A stretch of 64,000 nucleotides of DNA. Origin: Chitinophaga solisilvae. GTDB taxonomy: Bacteria; Bacteroidota; Bacteroidia; Chitinophagales; Chitinophagaceae. The stretch is from NCBI RefSeq assembly GCF_009928525.1, contig NZ_JAABOK010000022.1, positions 37,899-101,898 of the forward strand. Direction: 5' to 3'. The translations under genes and the position numbers were made by a program. The notes under the pieces were generated by a model. The model ran no database searches and was not told the DNA's origin. It was given only the letters and a program-made list of their open reading frames with translations. Positions 35,977-43,501 of this stretch are shown here, piece after piece (the first letter of the stretch is position 1; each line of letters opens with the position of its first letter).

Positions 35977-36082
35977 AATTACGAATTACGAATTGCGAAT
36001 TACGAATGAGAAGCGAAGACATAAGCGGATCCGCTTATATCTTCGCTTCTCATTCGTAATTCGCAATTCGTAATTCGTAATT
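35977..36082. repeat. Palindromic element, AATTACG arms (element 5 of 10)
   Basis: About 52-bp arms with almost no loop: the core GCGAAGACATAAGCGGAT runs straight into its complement. The right end overlaps the TAA stop of the minus-strand gene at 36081. It lacks the loop sequence seen in other copies, as if the loop were deleted. Confidence 0.9.
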
Positions 36083-36836
36083 ATTTATACTTATAGGTCT
36101 GCAGCAAATACCGCTTCTCCCCTACTGTGGTGTAAAGCTGGCTGATATAGCCTTTCCGGTTGTAGACATATTCAAAAGACTGGTCGTCGCCACCGGGGCC
36201 GCCGGTATAAACGCCGTTGGCGTTGAGGGGGCGTCTTTGAACAGTGCTGCGTTGCAGGCGGTGCTTATTATCGTATTCATATACCGTTTCTTCTGTGCGG
36301 CCATCTGCCTCCAGCCGGAATAATTTTACCAGCAGGCCGTTACGATAGGTCAATGTCCAGGTATCCTTGATGGGGGGTGGCTCGTTGTTAAGCTCTGCGG
36401 TGCGGCAGATAGCACGCTGGTAGGTAAATTCAGCGTCTTTCCGCCCGGTGAGCCGGTATTTAAATCCATAGTTCCCATTGGTTGACAACTCTTCTGTAAT
36501 CAGGTTGCCCTCATATGCATAACTGTAAATGGTGGTATCAATTTTTCCGGGCCTGTTTATGTCGTGGGTTTCAATGATGCATTTCAAATTATTCTTTTCA
36601 TCATACTGCATCTCTTTTCTGTACATCAGGATATTTTTCCGGTAACCTTCATCTACGATGACCTTTCCTGAAGTATCGGTTTTTATGAGGTTCCAGTAAT
36701 GACCGCCGCCGGAGCCATTGTAAGATTTTCTTTTTACTGTTGCCTGCGGAGGGAATGAGTGCACTTCATGCATCAGCTGTGCTGTTGCATGAAAGCTGCA
36801 GAGGAGCAGGGATAAGGTAGGGATAAGTCTTTTCAT
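36081..36836 (-). CDS. Secreted hypothetical protein
   Basis: 251 aa. Signal peptide (MKRLIPTLSLLLCSFHATAQ). The mature part is a run of short beta-strand pairs with Tyr-rich segments (EMQYDEKNNLKCIIETHD, TVYEYDNKHRLQRSTVQ, FEYVYNRKGYISQLYT) that resemble degenerate YD/RHS-type repeats. No enzyme motif. Single gene. The 3' end is formed by a palindromic element. Confidence 0.7.
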   Translation of the reverse strand: MKRLIPTLSLLLCSFHATAQLMHEVHSFPPQATVKRKSYNGSGGGHYWNLIKTDTSGKVIVDEGYRKNILMYRKEMQYDEKNNLKCIIETHDINRPGKIDTTIYSYAYEGNLITEELSTNGNYGFKYRLTGRKDAEFTYQRAICRTAELNNEPPPIKDTWTLTYRNGLLVKLFRLEADGRTEETVYEYDNKHRLQRSTVQRRPLNANGVYTGGPGGDDQSFEYVYNRKGYISQLYTTVGEKRYLLQTYKYK

Positions 36837-36987
36837 ATTCGCAGATATATTAAAAAGTTACTGTTCAGGTTAGCAGCATTATCATGATGCAGGTGGTTAT
36901 TTATCAGGAAAAGATGAGCAGGCAATAGTGCTATGAAGCTAGGAAAAAAGTTTGTAAAAGGGAGGCTTCGGCAGCGTTATTGTGAAA

Positions 36988-37050
36988 CGCCGCATCCGGA
37001 TACCTGCAAAAACGGAGGTATTCCGGATTTGCGGGTATCCCGATGCGGCG
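36988..37050. terminator. Long imperfect hairpin downstream of the PNGase F-like gene
   Basis: 23-bp arms (36988-37010 and 37028-37050) with two mismatches around a 17-nt loop. It lies 26 bp beyond the 3' end of the minus-strand PNGase F-like gene. No long T-run follows, but stem length suggests a terminator or mRNA 3'-end protector. Its sequence is unrelated to the AATTACG elements. Confidence 0.5.
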
Positions 37051-37075
37051 TCTGTACCGGGTTTATAGCGTTGCC

Positions 37076-38212
37076 TTACCGGTTGGTCACTACCGGGTTT
37101 GTCAGCGGACTATTACTTTGTATGATTACAAAGGAAGAAACGGAATAGTAAGCGCCATCAGGATTAGCGCCGTTATCTCTCCACTTTTCAGCCATGTTGG
37201 CGGTATTCCACTGGTCTTCCTGGAGCACGTAATTGAAATTGAATGATTGACCAGCTTTCGGATCAGAGAGGATATTTGTTCTTACCGGCACTTCCATTCC
37301 GGGGCACCAGCCAGCGCGGTTGCCGGTCCAGTTACCTCCCTGGTTTTTCACCACTTTGGGGTTGGTGCTGCATCCCAGGCTGCCCATATTATGTTTGAAG
37401 GCAGAAACGTCATTGATATTGATATCATGCGTCCGGAAGGCCCATTCTGCAAATCCCCGGCTACCGGGAGCGTAAGGCTGCGCATGGCCCCAACCGGAGA
37501 TAATAGTCCGGAAAGAGGTTTGCGCCACGCTATCCGGCAACTGAATGCGGAAGCCTGTTTGTTTTCCGTTATAGGCATTGGCGGTAACAATCCCTTTGCC
37601 GAACTGGATAGTACTGCTGCCGGTAGACCAGCTGCTGTAGTCCATTACCGGCGCAACGGCGGCGTATTTATAAGCGGGGGCGCCTGCTTTAAATTCGAAA
37701 TCTATCGACACCAGCCAGGTGCCGCTCCATACTTCCGCGCGGGTTTCCAGCGTAACATCGCCGACCAGCAAGGATCTGAAGTCGGTAACATCAATCACCC
37801 ATCCGCCGGGGATAGTACGGTTATCCTTACCGTACGGCGTAATCCAGCGGCCCAGTTCATAATTCAGTCTTTTACTGGTATCGCCGTTGCTGGTCATTAA
37901 TCTTACGTTGGCGAAAACATCCCAGGGCGGGCATCCTCCGGAGGGGCAGTCAAGATACACGTGCATGAGTATCTGCTTTGTATTGCTGTAGCCGGCAGGA
38001 AATTTAAAAGCTTTCGTGGAGGTACCGCCGCTGGCAATAGGTTCCTTGTCAAACGTTTTGATAGTCTGGTCAGCCAGTATGCCGACAGATGCAATACCTG
38101 TCTTTATCTGTCCGGCAGTAGCAGTGGTTACATCCGTCATATTCTTCTGACAGGCATATATGCCGCCTAATACAACAATGGTCAGGATGCTTAATAAACT
38201 TTTGTTTTTCAT
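37076..38212 (-). CDS. PNGase F-like peptide-N-glycosidase lipoprotein
   Basis: 378 aa. Lipoprotein signal ending IYACQ. The mature protein matches Flavobacterium (Elizabethkingia) PNGase F along its length from memory: CPSGGCPPWDVFANV (site of catalytic Asp60), GRWITPYG, WVIDVTDFRSLL, RAEVWSGTW (site of Glu118), ISGWGHAQPYAPGSRGFAEWAFRTH (site of Glu206), and GNRAGWCPGMEVP. PNGase F cleaves N-glycans from the Asn of glycoproteins. The Cys pair flanking Glu206 in the classic enzyme (GCAEWCF) is Phe/Ala here. It probably helps harvest host or fungal glycans outside the cell. Single-gene unit. Confidence 0.9.
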   Translation of the reverse strand: MKNKSLLSILTIVVLGGIYACQKNMTDVTTATAGQIKTGIASVGILADQTIKTFDKEPIASGGTSTKAFKFPAGYSNTKQILMHVYLDCPSGGCPPWDVFANVRLMTSNGDTSKRLNYELGRWITPYGKDNRTIPGGWVIDVTDFRSLLVGDVTLETRAEVWSGTWLVSIDFEFKAGAPAYKYAAVAPVMDYSSWSTGSSTIQFGKGIVTANAYNGKQTGFRIQLPDSVAQTSFRTIISGWGHAQPYAPGSRGFAEWAFRTHDININDVSAFKHNMGSLGCSTNPKVVKNQGGNWTGNRAGWCPGMEVPVRTNILSDPKAGQSFNFNYVLQEDQWNTANMAEKWRDNGANPDGAYYSVSSFVIIQSNSPLTNPVVTNR

Positions 38213-38625
38213 TATTCATTGGGTTTTGGTTCTTAACATTGACCAGGGGTTAACCATTCAGGCCTCAAAAACTACAGGATGCGTGCTCTTACCGCGATAT
38301 GAAATAAATTTACTACCGTACACCTGCTATCAGCACTCAAGGCCAACAAAATAAGTCATCATCAGGCTGTTTAATATGGATGATGCCGGAGGTGTTCATT
38401 CCACTTCTCCGTCATGGCTACAGTGCTTCTAATAAAAGGTTCGTGCGTTAACGTGGATCTCTCACAGATGAATAAATGAATGTTATATATCCGGGCTACA
38501 GGCAAAAATTTTATCTTCTCCGCGCTGATACTTCTTCAAAAAGATACATCATTTCTTTAAATTTACCCGTAATATATTTTCAGCAGCCGTATTTTTATTT
38601 GATATACAAACCGCCAGCAGCTATT
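38213..38625. other. Intergenic region between divergent genes
   Basis: About 410 bp without a supported gene. The reading frame before ATG 38626 is open to 38476, but the extra 50 residues have no protein-like character. It must carry both divergent promoters; no full TAnnTTTG match stood out. Confidence 0.4.
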
Positions 38626-39069
38626 ATGTCGTATACGCAGGATAATTTTCAGGAATGGATATTTCTGATTGCAGATAAAATGGATGCCTTTACCGGAGCA
38701 TTTGCATCCCGGCATCACCTGACAGCAGATTACAGTATCCGGTCGTTAGATGACATTGAGCAATGGATTTTCCGTACTTATCCCACCATTCAGCATTTAA
38801 GGGAAGATCCGGAAACACTGGATCTATTGACGGTTTATATCGGAGAAACCTTCAGAAAACATATAGGTGGTAAATGGATGATGGATACGGAGGATCAAAA
38901 GAACGCCTACTATATGATGCCGGTGCTGACAAGTCCGGACTTCTGCGGAGAAGTATACAAGGCTCCCCGGACTTTTGCCACGGCTGCTATCCCACGAAAA
39001 AAAGGAAATTATATCAGTACTATATTAAAAAATAATATGGAAGATATGGGCATCCCGGTAAAAGGGTAA
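38626..39069 (+). CDS. Conserved hypothetical cytoplasmic protein
   Basis: 147 aa from ATG 38626 (MSYTQDNFQEW). No signal peptide or membrane segment. Helical N-terminal half (LDDIEQWIFRTYPTIQHL, LLTVYIGETFRKHIGGKW), then a shorter strand-rich end. The YIGETFRKHIGGKW segment resembles a motif in small proteins of unknown function found beside polymorphic toxin loci, but no toxin gene is adjacent. Not recognised beyond that. Confidence 0.65.
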   Translation: MSYTQDNFQEWIFLIADKMDAFTGAFASRHHLTADYSIRSLDDIEQWIFRTYPTIQHLREDPETLDLLTVYIGETFRKHIGGKWMMDTEDQKNAYYMMPVLTSPDFCGEVYKAPRTFATAAIPRKKGNYISTILKNNMEDMGIPVKG

Positions 39070-39137
39070 TTGATTTCAGGAGAAAGTAATATTCTCTGCA
39101 GATAAAACAAGAAATCACACAATTGAAAAAATATTAT

Positions 39138-39145
39138 TATATTTG
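39138..39145 (+). promoter_or_regulatory. Bacteroidota -7 element upstream of the MscS gene
   Basis: TATATTTG, a full TAnnTTTG match. It would give a leader of about 110 nt to ATG 39260. No well-spaced -33 element. Confidence 0.4.
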
Positions 39146-39259
39146 TTTTGCTTTTTTTTATTGTTCCCCATAACCCGTCACCTCTTTTAACTTTAATGCT
39201 TGTTTAACTTTCCTGTCAGGGCTTATGCTTTTGAACGGGTCATTATTTCCTATTTACAC

Positions 39260-41632
39260 ATGACAAAATCAATGCATGGTACATGCACGAAGGGAATTGC
39301 TGTATTGCTTTTTCTGTGCTGGTTTAATTTTTCAGGGAATGCGGTGAGCGCACAATCTGTAAAGGATACTGCAGCAGCAGCTACATCCGGTTCCGTGAAG
39401 CTAAGCGCCGACAGCCTGCTGATACGGATGGAGGAGCTGCACAATACCCTGAACCGTATCAATAATATTACCTCCCGTGAATTTGATACCCGCGGTATGG
39501 AGGCAGAACTCCCGGAAATAAAATCCAACCTGCAAACTATTGATGACAACCTGAAGCTCTACAACAAGGTACTGAATATACGTAACCTGCAAATGTTCCG
39601 TGTATTACTGGCCGATATGCGGGAACATCTGGAGGAATGGCGCACCCAGCTGTTCGACTACAACAAGGAACTCGTGAGGATGAACGCAGAGATGACCGCT
39701 TTTACCAAAGATTCCTTTGTGAAGCAGATCAAGGCAGACACCACCTTCCGGAAATTTTACCTGCCTGAACTGAAAGAATTAAAAAGCAAATGGGATCAGG
39801 CACAACAGTCCACCACCCGGCATCTGAACAAGATTACCGTATTGCAGGCGGGCATTTCCGGCAGTTATTTCAAGGCCATAGAACTGGAGAATAAAGTCAA
39901 TGAACAGTTACGGATTTTTAGTATTAAATCCCTGGGGAAAGAATACAATTATCTCTGGGAAAATAAAAGCCATACAGACTCTTCTGCAGCCGCGCTGGCG
40001 CAACAATCTTCCAAATCATTTGAAGGGCTGGGGAAAATACTGAATTATTATACCCGTACGCATTCGGACACCTGGTTCTGGATGTTCCTGATAGGACTGA
40101 TATTTTTCCTGCGGGTGAATAAACAATTCAGGAAGATAAAAAAGGCCGGCAGCCATGAACTGCTGCAACCGCCCTACATCAAATATCTGCGGGCGCTCCC
40201 TTTTGCGGGCACGCTGGTCATCGTGCTTAATATCGCCTCTTTCTTTGACCTGCACGCCCCCTCCGCTTACATCGATTCCCTGCAATCCTTTTTAGTATTT
40301 GTACTCACCATCCTGTTCTGGCGCAGGTGGGAACGCCGTATGTTTGTTTACTGGATCACCATCTTCGTATTGTACCTGCTTACCACCGGCACGGCCACGG
40401 TGGTGGTACCGGACGTACGTGTGCGCACCTGGATGCTGGCACTGAATGCATTGTCCGTAATAACCGGTTTCTTTATTTACTTCCGCATTTACAAAAACCT
40501 GCCTGCCGGAAAGCTGGTCAGAATCGTGTCTGTCATCTTCATTGTGCTGAATGTGCTGTCTGCACTCTTTAACCTGTATGGCCGTTTAAGCATGGCGCAG
40601 GTGTACAGCACGGCAGCAATTGCCGGTTTGTTGCAGATCATTGGTCTGACCGTATTCATACAGATCGTGGAAGAAGCCTTCTACCTTCAGATGCAGACCA
40701 GCCGTATTGCGGGAGGTTTTACTGCCCGGTTTGATTTTGAAAAGGTGCGTGCGGGGCTTCACAAAATACTGGTGGCCCTGGCAGTAGTACTGTGGCTGAT
40801 GGTATTTACCACCAATCTGAATATTTACAACGAATTATATAATGGCATCAGCAGCCTGATTACTGCCACCAGAAAGATTGGCAATACATCCTTTACGCTG
40901 GGGAATATTCTCCTGTTCTTTGTGATTCTGTTAATTTCCAATTTTCTGCAGAAGTATATCGGTTACTTTTTCGGGGAGACAGACGATGAGCAGGTCGGCG
41001 AAGTAAAAGCGAAGAGTTCCCGGCTGCTGTTGTTACGCCTGCTGGTGCTGGTAGCTGGTTTCCTGATAGCCATTGCCGCTTCCGGTTTACCGATGGATAA
41101 GATCACGGTAGTACTGGGCGCGCTGGGTGTAGGTATCGGTCTGGGGTTACAGAATATTGTCAACAACCTTGTTTCAGGCGTGATTCTCATCTTTGAACGT
41201 CCGCTGAAGATCGGCGACTTTGTAGAAGCAGCCGGACAGAAAGGCCGGGTAAAAGATATAGGTATCCGGTCCAGCAGAATGGTGACCACGGATGGCGCAG
41301 AAGTGACTGTACCTAACGGGGACCTGTTATCCTCCAAACTGATAAACTGGACGCTCAGCAACAATCATATACGCACAGAACTGTTATTCACCATTGCTCC
41401 TTCAGCAGCTTTGCCGCTGGCGAAAAAAATTATCCTGGAAGAGGTATCTGCTTCGGAGGCTGTTATCGGCAAAGTAGCGCCGGAATTGCTGGTGAAGAGT
41501 ATCAATGACAGTAATGTTGCCCTGAAGGTGATGGTATGGATTCAGCATGTACACCAGGAAGAAGCATTTAAAAGCCAGATGTTACAGCAGATCTATCAGC
41601 GACTGAAGGATAATGAGATTATGATGTCGTAG
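39260..41632 (+). CDS. MscS-family mechanosensitive channel with long periplasmic N-terminus
   Basis: 790 aa from ATG 39260; the in-frame codon at 39200 is a TTG with no signal-like sequence after it. Signal peptide (GIAVLLFLCWFNFSGNAVSAQ), then a ~240-residue helical, coiled-coil-prone periplasmic domain, then about ten membrane segments (~280-620). The MscS pore helix and beta domain follow: VVLGALGVGIGLGLQNIVNNLVSGVILIFERPLKIGDFVE and GAEVTVPNGDLLSSKLINW. The architecture resembles the large MscK/YbiO type. It releases solutes on hypo-osmotic shock. A strong hairpin terminator follows. Confidence 0.93.
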   Translation: MTKSMHGTCTKGIAVLLFLCWFNFSGNAVSAQSVKDTAAAATSGSVKLSADSLLIRMEELHNTLNRINNITSREFDTRGMEAELPEIKSNLQTIDDNLKLYNKVLNIRNLQMFRVLLADMREHLEEWRTQLFDYNKELVRMNAEMTAFTKDSFVKQIKADTTFRKFYLPELKELKSKWDQAQQSTTRHLNKITVLQAGISGSYFKAIELENKVNEQLRIFSIKSLGKEYNYLWENKSHTDSSAAALAQQSSKSFEGLGKILNYYTRTHSDTWFWMFLIGLIFFLRVNKQFRKIKKAGSHELLQPPYIKYLRALPFAGTLVIVLNIASFFDLHAPSAYIDSLQSFLVFVLTILFWRRWERRMFVYWITIFVLYLLTTGTATVVVPDVRVRTWMLALNALSVITGFFIYFRIYKNLPAGKLVRIVSVIFIVLNVLSALFNLYGRLSMAQVYSTAAIAGLLQIIGLTVFIQIVEEAFYLQMQTSRIAGGFTARFDFEKVRAGLHKILVALAVVLWLMVFTTNLNIYNELYNGISSLITATRKIGNTSFTLGNILLFFVILLISNFLQKYIGYFFGETDDEQVGEVKAKSSRLLLLRLLVLVAGFLIAIAASGLPMDKITVVLGALGVGIGLGLQNIVNNLVSGVILIFERPLKIGDFVEAAGQKGRVKDIGIRSSRMVTTDGAEVTVPNGDLLSSKLINWTLSNNHIRTELLFTIAPSAALPLAKKIILEEVSASEAVIGKVAPELLVKSINDSNVALKVMVWIQHVHQEEAFKSQMLQQIYQRLKDNEIMMS

Positions 41633-41658
41633 CGGGAATACAGCAATATTGGTCTTAA

Positions 41659-41701
41659 GGCAGGAAGCCGTCTCCTTAAATGATGGAGACGGCTTCCTGC
41701 C
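41659..41701. terminator. Bidirectional terminator, perfect 17-bp stem
   Basis: Arms 41659-41675 and 41685-41701 pair perfectly around a 9-nt loop, between the convergent MscS and ferritin genes. Short A/T tracts on either side are modest, but position and symmetry fit a shared terminator. Confidence 0.75.
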
Positions 41702-41736
41702 ATATGTTTCCGGAAGCAGGTGTTTACCTGCTGTCA

Positions 41737-42234
41737 TTATTCCTGGTCCATAGTCATGATATCCCTGTCAAAGAGATACAATCCGCTTTTATCATCGCCA
41801 ATCAGCTCCAGCTTATCGTTACAATCCCTGGCGAGTTTTTCTTCTTCCATCTGTTCCATTACATACCATTGCAGGAAGTTGTGGGTAGCATAATCCTTCT
41901 CTCCCAGTGCTATTTCTACCAGATCATTAATGCTTTCACTTACCTTGATTTCATGCTTGAGCAGTTGTTCGAAAGCACTTTTCAAGGATACAAATGTCAT
42001 TACAGGCTGTTCCAGGGCCGGTATAACCGCAAAGCCACCACGTTCATTCACAAAATGAATCAGTTTAAGCATATGCATTCTTTCTTCATCACTATGACGG
42101 AAGAAAAATTTGGTAACACCTTTTAATCCGGGTTGGATCTCCGCCCAGCTTCCCATTGCCAGATAAGCCTGCGATGACTGTGCTTCCATCAATATCTGCT
42201 TATTCAGCGCATCTTTCATTTTTTGTGATAGCAT
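41737..42234 (-). CDS. ftnA: Ferritin, FtnA-like
   Basis: 165 aa, the usual length of bacterial non-heme ferritin. Four-helix bundle with ferroxidase ligands: Glu in ILMEAQSSQAYLAMG, HSDEERMHMLKL (ExxH), and Glu/Gln in later helices (FLQWYVMEQMEEEK). It oxidises Fe(II) and stores ferric iron in a 24-mer in the cytoplasm. Single gene. Confidence 0.93.
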   Translation of the reverse strand: MLSQKMKDALNKQILMEAQSSQAYLAMGSWAEIQPGLKGVTKFFFRHSDEERMHMLKLIHFVNERGGFAVIPALEQPVMTFVSLKSAFEQLLKHEIKVSESINDLVEIALGEKDYATHNFLQWYVMEQMEEEKLARDCNDKLELIGDDKSGLYLFDRDIMTMDQE

Positions 42235-42412
42235 AAGAAAAGTTCGTTTTAGTACACCAATTTACAAATTATAGTGATGATAAGAGGATGATAATTAGCA
42301 GGGAAGGTTAAATTGATGCAAAAGTTTACCCACGGGATTATACTTTTCCCTGCGGGCTGAGTCAGGGCCGAAAACACGGTTTCCTGGCGCTGAAAAAATA
42401 TTGGAGAGGTAA

Positions 42413-42820
42413 TTAGCGGATTTTCTTTTTCAGTTCCTTAGATAATTCCTTGATGACAGCCGTTTTGTCTTTCTGTATTTTCTTACCAAGTTCTTTTCGT
42501 GGCGAATTTGCATTATACTTCGCGCCCCAATCCATCATTTCAATAATTACCGGGAGCAAATCTGCTCCTTTCTGGGTAAGGCTGTAAATAAACCTGGATT
42601 TATTTTTTGCGGAAACTTCTTTAATCAGAATTTTTTCTGCTTCCAGCGCATTCAGTCTGTTTACCAATATATTGCTGGCTATTTTTTCTTCTGAATTTAA
42701 AAATTCACTGTAAGATACCTTTTCCCTTAACATGATATCCCTGATGATCAGTAATGACCATTTATCGCCAAATATATCCAGCGAGCAGCTTATCGGGCAA
42801 TCAGACCTCATTTTTTCCAT
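42413..42820 (-). CDS. HxlR-family winged-helix regulator
   Basis: 135 aa. The N-terminal SDCPISCSLDIFGDKWSLLIIRDI is the HxlR signature, including the conserved Cys that is redox- or electrophile-sensitive in several relatives (HypR, YodB, QorR). The winged helix follows (YSEFLNSEEKIASNILVNRLNALE). The C-terminal Lys-rich tail is longer than usual. Divergent from an NTF2-like gene, with two operator-like inverted sites between them, so it very likely represses both. Confidence 0.92.
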   Translation of the reverse strand: MEKMRSDCPISCSLDIFGDKWSLLIIRDIMLREKVSYSEFLNSEEKIASNILVNRLNALEAEKILIKEVSAKNKSRFIYSLTQKGADLLPVIIEMMDWGAKYNANSPRKELGKKIQKDKTAVIKELSKELKKKIR

Positions 42821-42834
42821 AAGTCAAAAAATTA

Positions 42835-42887
42835 GTTCTTGCATTTCGCAATATCTTTTTTAACTTGTACTTGCAAAACGCAAGAAC
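42835..42887. promoter_or_regulatory. Paired operator for the HxlR-type regulator
   Basis: Two 17-bp sites face each other: GTTCTTGCATTTCGCAA at 42835-42851 and TTGCAAAACGCAAGAAC at 42871-42887; the second is the reverse complement of the first with two differences. Each contains its own small palindrome (TTGCnnnnnGCAA). Centres are 36 bp apart. They sit between the divergent hxlR-like and NTF2-like genes. Confidence 0.7.
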
Positions 42888-42894
42888 AAATTTA

Positions 42895-42902
42895 TAAATT
42901 TA
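42895..42902 (+). promoter_or_regulatory. Probable promoter of the NTF2-like gene
   Basis: TAAATTTA, one mismatch to TAnnTTTG, 21 bp after a TTG at 42871-42873 that could be the -33 element. The TTG lies inside the right operator, so repressor binding would block the promoter. The leader would be only a few nucleotides. Confidence 0.35.
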
Positions 42903-42914
42903 AAAAGAAAACCA

Positions 42915-43292
42915 ATGGAAAAATCACAGGAAACCAGGGAACTTCTGGAAACTTACTATCAGGGATTTGCCGAAAAAGCAAACTGGGAAAGTGTTATTGC
43001 TGATGATTTTCAGTACATAGGTGGCGATATGACCAACATTGCTCCGGTTACCGGTAAGCAAGCATATGTTGAGATCATCAAACGCTTTTCGCAGCGTTTT
43101 GAAGCTATGCGCGTACAGCGGATGATTGTAGAAGACGACAGGGCTGCGGTTATTGGCAACTATGACTTTGTATTCCCCAACGGCGTAAAAATAAATGGAA
43201 ACGTTGCCGAATTCTGGACGGTAAGCAATGGTAAACTAAGTTCACTGACGTTGTATTTTGACACTTTAACGTTTATGAGCAATTTGAAGTAG
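42915..43292 (+). CDS. SnoaL/NTF2-like small protein
   Basis: 125 aa. Fold of the SnoaL-like NTF2 superfamily: N-terminal helices (ETRELLETYYQGFAEKANWES), then a curved sheet (FVFPNGVKINGNVAEFWTVSNGKLSSLTLYFD). The family includes cyclases, isomerases and many proteins of unknown role that bind small hydrophobic molecules in the cone-shaped pocket. Probably controlled by the divergent HxlR regulator, which suggests a response to reactive electrophiles. No catalytic residue assigned. Confidence 0.85.
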   Translation: MEKSQETRELLETYYQGFAEKANWESVIADDFQYIGGDMTNIAPVTGKQAYVEIIKRFSQRFEAMRVQRMIVEDDRAAVIGNYDFVFPNGVKINGNVAEFWTVSNGKLSSLTLYFDTLTFMSNLK

Positions 43293-43380
43293 GTCAATTC
43301 TTGCCATGGAAGGGAAAGTGGCGCTTACCGCCACAAGGCATTGCCTTTGAAAAGCACAAAGCCGCCAAATCATCCAAACA

Positions 43381-43415
43381 AAAAGCCTCCGGGCTATATC
43401 CGAAGGCCTTTTATT
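43381..43415. terminator. Imperfect hairpin between convergent genes
   Basis: AAAAGCCTCCGG pairs imperfectly with CCGAAGGCCTTTT around a 7-nt loop and is followed by a T-rich run. It lies between the NTF2-like gene and the 3' end of the M13 peptidase. Confidence 0.5.
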
Positions 43416-43501
43416 CTTCTGCGGGTATCGGATCCATCAATCGAATCCGTTCTTCCTCCTTTCTAGCAGCATGCAGAACGTATCCACAGGCTTCAGGCAT
43501 C

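Noticed and set aside
38476..38625. N-terminal extension of the hypothetical protein at 38626
   Set aside because: The extra 50 residues are aromatic-rich with no signal or family pattern; ATG 38626 is a better start.
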